Source: Streptomyces griseochromogenes
GTDB taxonomy: Bacteria > Actinomycetota > Actinomycetes > Streptomycetales > Streptomycetaceae
Reading direction: 5' to 3'
Assembly: GCF_001542625.1 (NCBI RefSeq)
Contig: NZ_CP016279.1
Span: 6,200,001-6,264,000, forward strand
Length of the DNA: 64,000 nt
Made by a program: the position numbers and the translations under genes. A model generated the notes under the pieces. It made no database searches and had not been told where the DNA came from. It saw only the letters and a list, made by a program, of their open reading frames with translations. Positions 1 to 8,441 of this stretch are shown in pieces (position 1 is the stretch's first letter; each line of letters starts with the position of its first letter).

Positions 1-2
1 AG

Positions 3-494
3 GACACGTCTTCGAGCGCGTCGGGGTTCGCGTCGATGGTGAGCGTGTACACGATGACGGCCGCGGTCGTGTTGTTCCTGGTGTGGTTCACCCGCTGCCG
101 GCGCAACGCCGGACTCCTCTCCCCCGAGCCCCTGCCCGGCTCCGCCCCCTGGGCCGTGGCCGGCTGGCTGGTCCCGGTGGTGAACCTCTGGGTGCCGCGC
201 GGGCTGGTCCTCGACGTACACCGGGCGAGCGGCCGCGGCACGGTGGACAGGCGCGACACGGTCCTGGTGAACGTGTGGTGGGCGGCCTGGGTCGGGCGCG
301 CGGTGACCGGCACCGTGGGCACCCAGCTGGGCCAAGGGTCTTCGCTCGTCCCCCTGCTCGTGGCCGAAGCCCTCAACCTGGCCGCGGGTGCCCTGGCGGT
401 CGCCGTGATCCAGCGTGTCACGGCACGGCAGGCCGAAGCGCTCGGCGCCGCGCTCCCGGTCCCGGGCACCGCGGATCTGCCGAGCGCCTCCTGA
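3..494 (+). CDS. DUF4328 domain membrane protein (5' end outside window)
   Basis: The reading frame is open to the left edge, so the gene begins upstream and about 163 residues are visible. The visible part has an MTAAVVLFLVWFTRCRRNAG segment, a WAVAGWLVPVVNLWVPRGLVLDV helix pair and a hydrophobic segment near the C-terminus. This arrangement is typical of DUF4328, a streptomycete multi-pass membrane family of unknown role. The missing N-terminus would normally carry a Pro-rich stretch and the first helix. The internal ATG at 36 is not the likely start because homology continues upstream of it. Family assignment is moderately sure; no function is inferred. Confidence 0.7.
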   Translation, partial: DTSSSASGFASMVSVYTMTAAVVLFLVWFTRCRRNAGLLSPEPLPGSAPWAVAGWLVPVVNLWVPRGLVLDVHRASGRGTVDRRDTVLVNVWWAAWVGRAVTGTVGTQLGQGSSLVPLLVAEALNLAAGALAVAVIQRVTARQAEALGAALPVPGTADLPSAS

Positions 495-593
495 GGCCGC
501 AGCGGGTGCCCGGCGACGCCGGGACGAGGGGCGAAGAACGGCCGCGGGCCGTCCGGTTCGAACCCGGGCACCTGCCCTTCCGGGCGGCGCGCG

Positions 594-1433
594 TCAGCCG
601 ATGTGGTAGCTGTCCCCGTACACCTTCCAGTCCAGGGGCGTGTTCAGGTCGAGGTTGCCCTTGCGCAGGAACACCCGCTGTTCGGTGTCGACCCTGCTGG
701 TGTCGCTGTGGGCCTCCTCCTGCTTCATGGCCCACACCCGGGCGTCCAGGAAGGCGTTGAGGTACGTCGTCTCGTCGCCGCCCTGCGCCGGCGGCTTGGC
801 GCTGCGCAGCGCCCGCTTGCGGATGTTGCGGAAGCTGGTGGGGTCGTCGCCGTCGCCGTGCATGACGATGGCGTCGTAGTAGGTGAACTGGCCCAGCGCG
901 CGCAGTCCGTCCGTCTTGCCCTGGGCGACGGCGGGGTTGAAGTAGACGCGGTCGCGTTCGTCGTTCTGCGCCTGCTGGAAGGCGCTGTCCTGGGCGGCCT
1001 TGCGCCAGTCCTTGGGGTAGTCGGGGTCCAGGCCGCTGTGCGAGTCGCTGCCGTTGACCCGGCGCAGGGCCGGCAGGTACTTGGCCAGGACGTTGCCGGG
1101 CTTGCGGTCGGTGTAGAGCTGGACGAGGTCGAGCATGTCGCCCGTGCCGGAGCAGAAGCCGATGATGCCGGCGGTGTAGCCGCGGCCGTCGCCGATGTCC
1201 TCGATGTACTTGTACTGGGCCTTCCAGTCGAGCGAGGAGTTCTCCGCGCTCGACACCAGCTGCATGGCGATCTCCTTCTTCGCCGGGTCGTCGAGACCCG
1301 ACCCGGCCGCCCGTGCCGCCGGTGCCGCCGCGACGCGCTCGGCGCCGAGCAGGGCACCGGAGGCGACAACGCCGAGGACGGCGACGACGGTCCGGCGGGA
1401 GAGACGGGGGGAGGCCGCTGACGCGCGGTCCAT
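594..1433 (-). CDS. csn: Secreted chitosanase, glycoside hydrolase family 46
   Basis: This enzyme hydrolyses chitosan (beta-1,4-glucosamine polymer) outside the cell. The mature part follows the GH46 family closely from GLDDPAKKEIAMQLVSSAEN onward. The expected catalytic pair is visible: Glu64 in SSAENSS and Asp82 in EDIGDGRGYT. The N-terminus SPRLSRRTVVAVLG followed by a hydrophobic run and an Ala-rich cleavage region looks like a twin-arginine signal. The start is taken at the ATG at 1433; an in-frame GTG three codons upstream, with GGAG placed before it, is equally possible. The 279-residue length is normal. A palindromic operator lies about 60 bp upstream, so expression is probably repressed without chitosan oligomers. 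Confidence 0.95.
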   Translation of the reverse strand: MDRASAASPRLSRRTVVAVLGVVASGALLGAERVAAAPAARAAGSGLDDPAKKEIAMQLVSSAENSSLDWKAQYKYIEDIGDGRGYTAGIIGFCSGTGDMLDLVQLYTDRKPGNVLAKYLPALRRVNGSDSHSGLDPDYPKDWRKAAQDSAFQQAQNDERDRVYFNPAVAQGKTDGLRALGQFTYYDAIVMHGDGDDPTSFRNIRKRALRSAKPPAQGGDETTYLNAFLDARVWAMKQEEAHSDTSRVDTEQRVFLRKGNLDLNTPLDWKVYGDSYHIG

Positions 1434-1491
1434 GTGCTCCACGAGGACTCCAAGGAGGGGTGGGGGGTGGGGAGTTGGTCCGTACCGATAC

Positions 1492-1512
1492 TGGTAGGAA
1501 AGTTTCCTATCA
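1492..1512. promoter_or_regulatory. Palindromic operator upstream of chitosanase gene
   Basis: The core TAGGAAA-G-TTTCCTA (1495-1509) is a perfect 7-bp inverted repeat about a single G, and the flanks extend it imperfectly. It sits about 60 bp before the chitosanase start. Streptomycete GH46 chitosanase genes are known to be controlled by the ROK-family repressor CsnR at a GAAAGTTTC-type palindrome. The position and the sequence type both fit; identity with the CsnR box is from memory. Confidence 0.7.
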
Positions 1513-1709
1513 AATGCGGCGGAGGCCGGTAACCCGTCGCACGGCAAGTTCGTAGGATCGAACAGTGCGACGCCGCCACTCGATTCAGAAGCCAGGGCGC
1601 TCAATCCCATGAAGGGCATCGGTTGGACTTACGAATCTTGGTGGCGCAGGGTGGACGAGCCCCTTCAGATACGACGGGCACCCCTACGGCACCACCCGGA
1701 GACGACCCG

Positions 1710-2753
1710 ATGAACCACGTCGCGGACCCCGCTCGCTATGACGGCACCATGCGCTACCGGCGCACCGGCCGCTCGGGACTGGACCTCCCGCTCCTGTCCC
1801 TGGGCTACTGGCACAACTTCGGCGACGACCGCCCCTTCGAGACCCAGCGCGAGATCGCGCTGCGCGCCTTCGACCTCGGAATCACCCACCACGACCTGGC
1901 CAACAACTACGGTCCGCCGTACGGGTCGGCCGAGACCAACTTCGGCCGGCTCATGAAGCAGGACCTCGCGCCCTACCGGGACGAGCTGGTCATCTCCACC
2001 AAGGCCGGCTGGGACATGTGGCCCGGCCCCTATGGACAGGGCGGCGGCTCCCGCAAGTACGTACTGGCCTCGCTGGACCAGTCGCTGCGCCGCACGGGCC
2101 TGGACTACGTGGACATCTTCTACTCCCACCGGCTGGACGCGAGCACCCCGCTGGAGGAGACGATGGGCGCGCTCGACACCGCGGTGCGCCAGGGCAAGGC
2201 CCTGTACGTCGGCATCTCCTCCTACGACGCCGAGCGCACCCGGCAGGCGGCCGCCATCCTGCGCGACCTCGGCACCCCGCTGCTCATCCACCAGCCCTCG
2301 TACAGCATGCTGAACCGCTGGATCGAGACCGAAGGACTGCTGGAGGCGGCCGAGGAGGAGGGCTTCGGCGTCATCGGGTTCACGGCACTCGCCCAGGGAC
2401 TGCTCACCGGCCGCTACCTGGACGGCATCCCCCAGGACTCGCGCGCCGCGCAGGGGACGTCGCTGGACACGGCGTGGCTCACGGACGACATGCGGGGCCG
2501 GCTGCGCGCCCTGAACGACATCGCGGCCCGGCGCGGCCAGACGCTGGCCCAGATGGCGCTGGCCTGGGCCCTGCGCGACGAGCGGGTGACGTCGTTGGTG
2601 ATCGGCGCCTCGCGGGTCGAGCAGCTCGAGCAGAACGTCGCCGCGCTGGAGAACCTCGACTTCAGCGACGAGGAGCTGGCCGAAATCGACAAGTACGCCA
2701 CCGACGGCGGCGTGGACCTGTGGCGGGACGCCCGGCTGGGAAATCTCGGATAG
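1710..2753 (+). CDS. Aldo/keto reductase, YghZ/L-glyceraldehyde 3-phosphate reductase type
   Basis: This is an NADPH-dependent aldo/keto reductase of about the length of E. coli YghZ (347 residues here). The catalytic tetrad can be placed: Asp62 and Tyr67 in HHDLANNYGPP, Lys98 in ISTKAGW and His140 in FYSHRLD. GYGQGGGSRKY and LVIGASRVEQLEQN (cofactor-binding end of the barrel) are also typical of the YghZ subgroup. The start at 1710 follows GGAG at good spacing and gives an N-terminus of family length. It is transcribed away from the chitosanase gene. The physiological substrate is not deducible from the sequence. Confidence 0.9.
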   Translation: MNHVADPARYDGTMRYRRTGRSGLDLPLLSLGYWHNFGDDRPFETQREIALRAFDLGITHHDLANNYGPPYGSAETNFGRLMKQDLAPYRDELVISTKAGWDMWPGPYGQGGGSRKYVLASLDQSLRRTGLDYVDIFYSHRLDASTPLEETMGALDTAVRQGKALYVGISSYDAERTRQAAAILRDLGTPLLIHQPSYSMLNRWIETEGLLEAAEEEGFGVIGFTALAQGLLTGRYLDGIPQDSRAAQGTSLDTAWLTDDMRGRLRALNDIAARRGQTLAQMALAWALRDERVTSLVIGASRVEQLEQNVAALENLDFSDEELAEIDKYATDGGVDLWRDARLGNLG

Positions 2754-2761
2754 CCATGACA

Positions 2762-2781
2762 TCTGTGATCTGCATCACAGA
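2762..2781. promoter_or_regulatory. CRP-like palindrome
   Basis: TCTGTGAT-CTGC-ATCACAGA has 8-bp perfect arms and matches the classical CRP/FNR half-site spacing TGTGA-N6-TCACA. It begins 9 bp after the aldo/keto reductase stop codon and about 100 bp before the small CxxC protein gene. An AT-rich CATAAT-like element follows at about 2800, so it could control that gene. It could also act as a short hairpin. Confidence 0.55.
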
Positions 2782-2877
2782 CGTAAGGGACAAGTAGGAC
2801 ATAATAGAGGCCATCCGGACAGCGTTGTCATCCCAGTCTTCGCGACACACCGCGAACTTCGAGGAGCCGCTCACCGT

Positions 2878-3060
2878 ATGGCACACATAGCCCACCACAC
2901 CCCGCTCCTGCCTCCCCATCCCGACCTGAGGCGCGCCCGCAACTGCACGCAGTGCCTCGGCTGGGGAACCGTCGTCACCCGCGACGGGGATCACGAACTG
3001 TGCCTCACCTGCCAGCCCGACCCGGGCGACAGGGAGGACGGCCTCGACTCCCCCCGTTGA
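2878..3060 (+). CDS. Small zinc-ribbon-like CxxC protein
   Basis: A 60-residue protein with two CxxC knuckles, NCTQCLGWG and LCLTCQ, separated by 15 residues, which suggests a single structural zinc site. The N-terminus carries HIAHHTPLLPPHPD. GGAG lies about 13 nt before the ATG. GC bias supports coding. I do not recognise a specific family beyond small conserved streptomycete CxxC proteins. A CRP-like palindrome lies upstream and may regulate it. Confidence 0.65.
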   Translation: MAHIAHHTPLLPPHPDLRRARNCTQCLGWGTVVTRDGDHELCLTCQPDPGDREDGLDSPR

Positions 3061-3170
3061 CCATCACCCCCTACCCCGCCGGGCTCCGATCGGGCGGCCG
3101 TTCGCCGTCAGGTTAAGCTTTCGGTAATCGTTTCACCAAGAAACATTCAAGTCGGGCAGGGGGGGCAGCC

Positions 3171-3656
3171 ATGGGCGCCGCACGCACGAGCAGGACTCCA
3201 TTGCCGGGCATCGGCGTCCGGTACGACCTGACGACCCGGGAGCGGCGCCGTCTGTCGGTGGTGGCGCACCGGGACGGATCGAGAACGTTGAGCGCCTACC
3301 ATGGTGACGATCCCGACGCGTGCGCGCTGTCCGTCCGGCTCACCGGCGGCGAGGCGGAGGCGCTGGCCGAGGCCCTGAAGCCGACGCACCACAGCCCCAG
3401 CCTGCTGTCCACCACCGAACTCGGTCTGGTGGCCGAACGGGTCTCGCTGTCCGCGACGTCCCGCTGGAACGGGCTGCCGCTCGGCGACACCCGGATGCGC
3501 ACCGAGACCGGTGTGTCGATCGTGGCCGTGCTGCGCCGCGCCGCGGCCATCCCCTCCCCCGGCCCCGGTTTCCGGCTGGCCGGCGGGGACACCCTGATCC
3601 TGATCGGCACCCGCGAGGGCGCCGACGCCGCGGCCGGCATACTCGGCCGGGAGTGA
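3171..3656 (+). CDS. khtT: Cation/proton antiporter regulatory subunit with TrkA-C domain
   Basis: This 161-residue cytosolic protein resembles KhtT, the gating subunit of the KhtTU K+/H+ antiporter. The N-terminal half (about 1-80) matches the KhtT-specific domain, with GIGVRYDL at the start. The C-terminal half (about 85-158) is an RCK-C/TrkA-C ligand-binding domain, with GLPLGDTRMRTETGVSIVAV and GDTLILIGTREGADA. The start follows a G-rich Shine-Dalgarno sequence. It ends 5 bp before the antiporter gene, so the two are almost certainly one operon and one complex. RCK-C domains of this family sense small ligands such as c-di-AMP; the ligand here is unknown. Confidence 0.85.
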   Translation: MGAARTSRTPLPGIGVRYDLTTRERRRLSVVAHRDGSRTLSAYHGDDPDACALSVRLTGGEAEALAEALKPTHHSPSLLSTTELGLVAERVSLSATSRWNGLPLGDTRMRTETGVSIVAVLRRAAAIPSPGPGFRLAGGDTLILIGTREGADAAAGILGRE

Positions 3657-3661
3657 CCCGG

Positions 3662-4921
3662 ATGCATTCCTCCGCGGTCTTCCTGATCGAGTTCGGCGCG
3701 ATCCTCCTCGTCCTCGGCCTGCTGGGCCGGCTCGCCGCACGCCTGAGCTTCTCGCCGATCCCGCTGTACCTGCTGGCCGGGCTGGCCTTCGGCGAGGGCG
3801 GGCTGCTGCCGCTCGGCGCCAGCGAGGAGTTCGTGGCGATCGGCGCCGAGATCGGTGTGGTCCTGCTGCTGCTCATGCTGGGCCTGGAGTACACCGCCGG
3901 CGATCTGGTCTCCCAGCTCAAGACGCAGTACCCGGCCGGTCTCCTCGACGCCGCCCTCAACGCGCTGCCCGGCGCGGCCATGGCTCTGCTGCTGGGCTGG
4001 GGCCCGATCGCCGCCGTGGTCCTCGCCGGCATCACGTGGATCTCGTCGTCCGGTGTCATCGCGAAGGTCCTCGGCGACCTGGGCCGCCTCGGCAACCGGG
4101 AGACCCCGGTGATCCTCAGCATCCTGGTCCTGGAGGACCTGTCGATGGCGGTCTACCTGCCGGTCGTCACCGCGCTGCTGGCCGGGACCGGACTCGCCGC
4201 GGGCAGCGTCACGCTCGCCGTCGCCCTCGGTGTCGCCGGCCTGGTCCTGCTGGTGGCGGTGCGCTACGGCCGGCACCTCTCCCGCTTCGTCTCCAGCGAC
4301 GACCCCGAGAAACTGCTGCTGGTCGTGCTGGGCTTGACCCTGCTGGTGGCCGGTGTCGCCCAGCAGTTGCAGGTCTCGGCGGCGGTGGGCGCGTTCCTGG
4401 TCGGTATCGCCCTGTCCGGCGAGGTAGCGGAAGGCGCCCATCATCTGCTCGCTCCCTTGCGGGACCTGTTCGCCGCGGTGTTCTTCGTCTTCTTCGGGCT
4501 GCACACCGACCCGGCCGCCATCCCGCCCGTCCTGCTGCCCGCCCTCGCCCTGGCGGTCGTCACGACGCTCACGAAGATCGCGACGGGCTACTGGGCCGCG
4601 CGCCGGGCGGGCATCCGGGCCCAGGGCCGCTGGCGGGCCGGGGGCACCCTGGTGGCCCGGGGCGAGTTCTCCATCGTCATCGCCGGTCTCGCGGTGACCT
4701 CGGGCATCGACTCCGACCTCGGGCCGCTGGCCACGGCATACGTCCTCATCCTGGTGGTCCTCGGCCCGCTGACCGCGCGCTGGACCGAGCCGGTCGCGCT
4801 GCGGCTCACCGGCCGGCGCGGCAGCCGTACGGTGTCCGCGGCCCCGGAGAGCGAGAGCGGCACCCCGGTGGCCGGCGCGGAGCCCGGTGTGCGGGACCCG
4901 GACACGGTGGGACGGCCGTAA
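3662..4921 (+). CDS. khtU: Cation:proton antiporter (CPA2 family, KhtU-like)
   Basis: A 419-residue membrane protein with about twelve hydrophobic helices, starting directly with a helix at IEFGAILLVLGLLGRLAARL. The CPA2 core motifs are visible: GLAFGEGG early, a DAALNALPGAAMALLLG helix, WISSSGVIAKVL, and VFFVFFGLHTDPA near the second half. The protein exports K+ or Na+ in exchange for protons. The soluble regulator KhtT is encoded 5 bp upstream. The tail after about residue 385 is hydrophilic and probably disordered. The start follows a short gap without a strong ribosome-binding site, consistent with coupling to khtT translation. Confidence 0.9.
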   Translation: MHSSAVFLIEFGAILLVLGLLGRLAARLSFSPIPLYLLAGLAFGEGGLLPLGASEEFVAIGAEIGVVLLLLMLGLEYTAGDLVSQLKTQYPAGLLDAALNALPGAAMALLLGWGPIAAVVLAGITWISSSGVIAKVLGDLGRLGNRETPVILSILVLEDLSMAVYLPVVTALLAGTGLAAGSVTLAVALGVAGLVLLVAVRYGRHLSRFVSSDDPEKLLLVVLGLTLLVAGVAQQLQVSAAVGAFLVGIALSGEVAEGAHHLLAPLRDLFAAVFFVFFGLHTDPAAIPPVLLPALALAVVTTLTKIATGYWAARRAGIRAQGRWRAGGTLVARGEFSIVIAGLAVTSGIDSDLGPLATAYVLILVVLGPLTARWTEPVALRLTGRRGSRTVSAAPESESGTPVAGAEPGVRDPDTVGRP

Positions 4922-4942
4922 CCGACGCCCACGGCAGAGCGG

Positions 4943-4979
4943 TTGAGGGGCCGTGCCCGCTCCGGCGTACGGTTGAGGC
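4943..4979 (+). promoter_or_regulatory. Predicted leaderless promoter of the DedA gene
   Basis: TTGAGG (4943-4948), a 19-bp spacer and TACGGT (4968-4973) are followed by 6 nt and then the ATG. A transcript from this promoter would start at or next to the initiation codon. Confidence 0.45.
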
Positions 4980-5627
4980 ATGGCCGCTCCGCTTCCGGGT
5001 CCGCTGGCTCATCTGGCCCCGCTGCTCGGCCACTACGGCTACTGGGCCGTGGGGGCCGTGGTCCTCGTGGAGGACTTCGGGGTCCCGGCACCCGGCGAGA
5101 CGATCCTGGTCGCCGCCGGTGTCTACGCCGGAGCGGGGCGGCTGAACATCGTCGCCGTGGCGGCCGTCGCGTTCGGCGCGGCCGTGCTCGGGGACAACAT
5201 CGGCTATCTCGTCGGGCACAGCGGAGGGCGGGCCTTCGTGCACCGCTGGGGCCGTTACGTCCTGCTGACGCCGGAGCGCTTCCAGGAGGCCGAGGACTTC
5301 TTCGGGCGGCACGGCGGCAAGATCGTCACGGTGGCCCGTTTCATCGAGGGGTTGCGCCAGGCCAACGGCATCGTCGCGGGCACGACGGGCATGCCCTGGC
5401 GCCGCTTCCTCGCCTTCAACGCGCTCGGCGCGGCCCTGTGGGTCGGTCTCTGGGCCTCTCTGGCCTACCTGGTGGGCAGCCACGTCACCACGGTCTACGA
5501 CGACGTCACGCGCTACCAGCTCTACGCCCTCGTCGCCGCCGGCGTCCTGCTCGCGGCCCTCGTCGTACGGCACCTCGTGCGGCGGCGGCGCGAACACCGA
5601 CCGGACTCTCCGCTTCCTCGGCCGTGA
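4980..5627 (+). CDS. DedA/SNARE-associated family membrane protein
   Basis: A 215-residue integral membrane protein of the DedA family, now regarded as lipid flippases or scramblases linked to proton-motive-force homeostasis. Family signatures are present: ALVLVEDFGVPAPGETIL-type sequence at about 28-43, GDNIGYLVG with a conserved Gly, FFGRHGGKIVTVARFIEGLRQ with the conserved Arg and Glu, and AGTTGMPWRRFLAFNALG. The C-terminus is basic (RRRRE). It is probably transcribed alone from a leaderless promoter. It is not obviously linked to the antiporter genes upstream. Confidence 0.9.
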   Translation: MAAPLPGPLAHLAPLLGHYGYWAVGAVVLVEDFGVPAPGETILVAAGVYAGAGRLNIVAVAAVAFGAAVLGDNIGYLVGHSGGRAFVHRWGRYVLLTPERFQEAEDFFGRHGGKIVTVARFIEGLRQANGIVAGTTGMPWRRFLAFNALGAALWVGLWASLAYLVGSHVTTVYDDVTRYQLYALVAAGVLLAALVVRHLVRRRREHRPDSPLPRP

Positions 5628-5721
5628 GTCTTCTGTTGCCCGCACAGCTGTTACCTATGAGTAATCCCCGATGGTTTGATGTGCGGCGCCACTCAACCCC
5701 CTCCGCCCACAGGGAGATCCA

Positions 5722-6194
5722 GTGACGCTCCTCGCACCGCGCCGTGCCCGCTGAAGAGCGCCGCCGCGGCCGAATACCCGTACCAGAGACCGGTGGTGGG
5801 CCGCGGCAGGAGCGGCTGGGACGCGACCGGCGGGGCGTACTCGGCCACCACGCCCGAGGACGGCGGAGTCACCGTGCTGAGCAAGTGGCCGATCCTGCAC
5901 AAGGAGCAGTACGTGTACAAGGCCGACGCCGGCTTCGTCGGTGCCGACGCGCGCACCGGGCACCCGTACTCCTTCGACACCCAGGAGAACTCCATCGCCC
6001 ACTACCGCTACCCGGACGACCCGCGTGAGGACCTCGACCACGTCCTGGCCCGTGCCGGTCACGCCCGCCCGGCGAACTGGCGCAACGAGGTCGTCGAGCG
6101 GCAGTCGGCGCCCTGGACGGTGACGAGCTGGGGCACCTCGTACACGTACACGAACCTCTCGGACCACTACCCCTTGCGGGCGTACGCCGGATAA
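5722..6194 (+). pseudogene. Sphingomyelinase C remnant with internal deletions
   Basis: Two blocks match secreted bacterial sphingomyelinase/endonuclease-fold phosphodiesterases. One is around GGAYSATTPEDGGVTVLSKW and KEQYVYK. The other is HPYSFDTQENSIAHYRYPDD followed by NEVVERQSAPWTVTSWG and the C-terminal TNLSDHYPL, which includes the catalytic DH. In intact enzymes about 100 residues lie between the blocks; here they are fused at about 5925-5940. The first third of the enzyme is also gone. A GTG at 5722 after GGGAGATCCA opens a frame that stops after ten codons, probably the original start now out of frame. The fossil overlaps the end of the convergent MFS gene by 28 bp. Confidence 0.75.
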
Positions 6195-7963
6195 GAGCCC
6201 TTCGGGGTGTCGTCGCCGGCGGGCTCATGGCCGCCGCGCAGGGCGGAGGCGAGGGCCGAGACCAGGGCCATGCCGGCGGCGACGCAGAAGACGATGGTCA
6301 GGCCGTGGTGGAAGGGGCCGGAGACCAGCCGCGGGAAGAAGGTGTGACCGGTCAGGGTGGCGCGCTGGGCCGCGGTCAGATGGTCCGGCCCGCCGCCCGC
6401 GCCCAGCAGGTGAGCGATGGGGTTGTCGCCCAGGAAGGTCGCGAAGAGGGTGCTGACCGGTGGCAGTGAGGCCACCTCGTGGGCGGTTCCCTCGGACACG
6501 CCGTGTGCCTGGAGTCCGCTGCTGAGCGTGGCCGGCAGGGAGGAGGCCAGCCCGGAGACCATCAGCGAGAAGAAGACACCGATGGACAGGGCCGTGCCCG
6601 AGTTCTGGAAGGTGGAGCGCATCCCGGACGCCACGCCCCGGTAGCGGGCCGGGACGCTGCCCATCACGGAGGAGGTGTTGGGTGCGGAGAACATGCCCTG
6701 GCCCAGGCCGTTGAGGAACAGCAGACCGGCGAACAGGCCGTACGCGAAGTTCACCGGCAGCGCCAGCAGGCCGAGGAAGGAACCGGCGACCACCAGCAGA
6801 CCGGCCGTGGAGAACGGACGGGCGCCGAACCGGTCCGACAGGTAGCCGGAGACGGGACCGGCGATCAGGAAGCCGAGGGTCAGCGGCAGCATGAAGATGC
6901 CGGCCCACAGCGGGGTGTCCTCGAAGTCGTAACCGTGCAGCGGTAGCCAGATGCCCTGCAGCCAGATGATGAGCATGAACTGCAGCCCGCCGCGGGCGAT
7001 CGCGGTCAGCAGGGCGGCCAGGTTGCCTGCGGCGAACGCCCGCACCCGGAACAGGGACAGCCGGAACATGGGCTCGGCGACCCGGGTCTCGACCACGCAG
7101 AACGTGAGCAGCAGGCCGACGCCTCCGATCAGGCCCGCGAGCACCCAGGGGTTGGTCCATCCGGTGGGGTGGCCGCCGTAGGGCTGGATGCCGTAGGTGA
7201 TGCCGGCGAGGAGGATCCCGGCGCCCGTGGCGAAGGTGAAGTTCCCGAGCCAGTCGATGCGGCCGCGTGCGCCGGCCGCGGTCTCGCGCAGGCTCAGATA
7301 CGACCACACGGTGCCGGTCACACTGACCGGGACGCTGACCCAGAACACCGCCCGCCAGTCGACCGCGGCGAGCAGGCCGCCCGCGAGCAGGCCGAGGAAC
7401 TGCCCGGCCAGCGCGGTGATCTGGTTGATGCCCAGGGCCATGCCGCGCTGGCGGGCCGGGAAGGCGTCGGTGAGGATGGCGGCCGAGTTGGCGGTGAGCA
7501 TGGAGCCGCCGAAGGCCTGCACGATGCGCCACAGGATCAGCCACAGGGCGCCCGCGCCGGCCCGGAACGGGTCGAGGGAGAGCGCGACGGAGGCGCAGGC
7601 GAAGACCAGGAAGCCGAGGTTGTAGATGCGGACCCGGCCGAACATGTCGCCGAGCCGGCCGAGGACGACGACCAGCACGGCCGAGACCAGCAGATAGCCG
7701 AGGATCATCCACAGCAGGTAGCCGATGTTGCCGGCGGCGAGCGGGTCGAGGCCGATCCCGCGGAAGATCGCCGGCAGCGAGATGATCACGATGGAGGCGT
7801 CCATCGTGGCGATCAGGACGCCGAGCGTGGTGTTGGAGAGGGCCACCCACTTGTAGCCGGGGCCCGGGGGCGTGTCCCGGTGGCGGGCGGAACGGGCGAG
7901 CAGCCGGCCGCGCGGGCCCTCGGCCGGGCGCCGGTCGCGCGGGCCGTCCGCGTGCCCGGTCAC
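6167..7963 (-). CDS. MFS drug efflux transporter (DHA2/EmrB type, 14 helices)
   Basis: A 598-residue transporter with about fourteen hydrophobic segments. MDASIVIISLPAIF in helix 1, GRLGDMFGRVRIYN in the loop 2-3 motif A and AGGLLAAVDWRAVFW around helix 6 are hallmarks of the proton-driven EmrB/QacA group. The start is a GTG that overlaps the stop of the upstream MarR gene (GTGA, 7960-7963), so translation is coupled and the MarR protein is the obvious regulator. The C-terminal tail is long and Gly-rich. It probably exports drug-like or toxic small molecules; the substrate is unknown. Confidence 0.92.
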   Translation of the reverse strand: MTGHADGPRDRRPAEGPRGRLLARSARHRDTPPGPGYKWVALSNTTLGVLIATMDASIVIISLPAIFRGIGLDPLAAGNIGYLLWMILGYLLVSAVLVVVLGRLGDMFGRVRIYNLGFLVFACASVALSLDPFRAGAGALWLILWRIVQAFGGSMLTANSAAILTDAFPARQRGMALGINQITALAGQFLGLLAGGLLAAVDWRAVFWVSVPVSVTGTVWSYLSLRETAAGARGRIDWLGNFTFATGAGILLAGITYGIQPYGGHPTGWTNPWVLAGLIGGVGLLLTFCVVETRVAEPMFRLSLFRVRAFAAGNLAALLTAIARGGLQFMLIIWLQGIWLPLHGYDFEDTPLWAGIFMLPLTLGFLIAGPVSGYLSDRFGARPFSTAGLLVVAGSFLGLLALPVNFAYGLFAGLLFLNGLGQGMFSAPNTSSVMGSVPARYRGVASGMRSTFQNSGTALSIGVFFSLMVSGLASSLPATLSSGLQAHGVSEGTAHEVASLPPVSTLFATFLGDNPIAHLLGAGGGPDHLTAAQRATLTGHTFFPRLVSGPFHHGLTIVFCVAAGMALVSALASALRGGHEPAGDDTPKGSYPAYARKG

Positions 7964-8403
7964 AGCCGTTCCGCCAAGCGGTCGAGCAGGGGCAGCGTGA
8001 CACGCAGTGCCTCGCGCTCCCGCGGGCTGAACTCCTCCAGGGCGCGGGCGAGCCTGCCCACGGACTCGGAGCGGCGCTCCTCCAGCATCGCCCGGCCCGC
8101 GTCGGTGATCGACACGATGGCCCGGCGGCCGTCGGCCGCGTCGGGGCTGCGGCTGACCAGTCCGCGCTGTTCGAGTCCGGCGAGCGTGCCGGCCATCGCC
8201 TGGGGCCGGACCCGCTCCAGTTCGGCGAGCGACCCGGGCGAGTCCGGTCCGGTGCCGGCCAGCCGGGCCAGTACCGAGACCCCGGACAGGGTCACGTCCC
8301 CCACGGCGTGCGCCTGGCGCAGCCGCCGGACGGTGCGGCCCATGGCGAGCCGCAGCGCGGCGGCCAGCGCCACGGTGTCCTCGGTGCTGTCGTCTATGCC
8401 CAC
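7960..8403 (-). CDS. MarR family transcriptional regulator
   Basis: A 147-residue winged-helix regulator. Typical MarR features are the long N-terminal helix, the LAELERVRPQAMAGTLAGLE recognition region, GLVSRSPDAADGRRAIVSIT (the DxRxx wing) and a C-terminal dimerisation helix LSPREREALR-like. No ribosome-binding site precedes the GTG at 8403; instead a -10 box lies 8 nt upstream, so a leaderless mRNA is likely. Longer reading frames upstream would run into the promoter. It shares a GTGA overlap with the MFS gene and most likely represses its own operon. Confidence 0.9.
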   Translation of the reverse strand: MGIDDSTEDTVALAAALRLAMGRTVRRLRQAHAVGDVTLSGVSVLARLAGTGPDSPGSLAELERVRPQAMAGTLAGLEQRGLVSRSPDAADGRRAIVSITDAGRAMLEERRSESVGRLARALEEFSPREREALRVTLPLLDRLAERL

Positions 8404-8441
8404 GATTACTAACAATAGGTTTATCAGTCTGGACTGTTCAA
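8404..8441 (-). promoter_or_regulatory. Leaderless promoter of the marR-MFS operon
   Basis: On the minus strand TTGAAC (8436-8441), an 18-bp spacer and TATTGT (8412-8417) are followed by TAGTAATC and the GTG. The region is unusually AT-rich for this genome. Imperfect inverted sequence (ACTGATAAAC and TTGTTAGT) overlaps the -10 box and could be the MarR operator. Confidence 0.65.
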
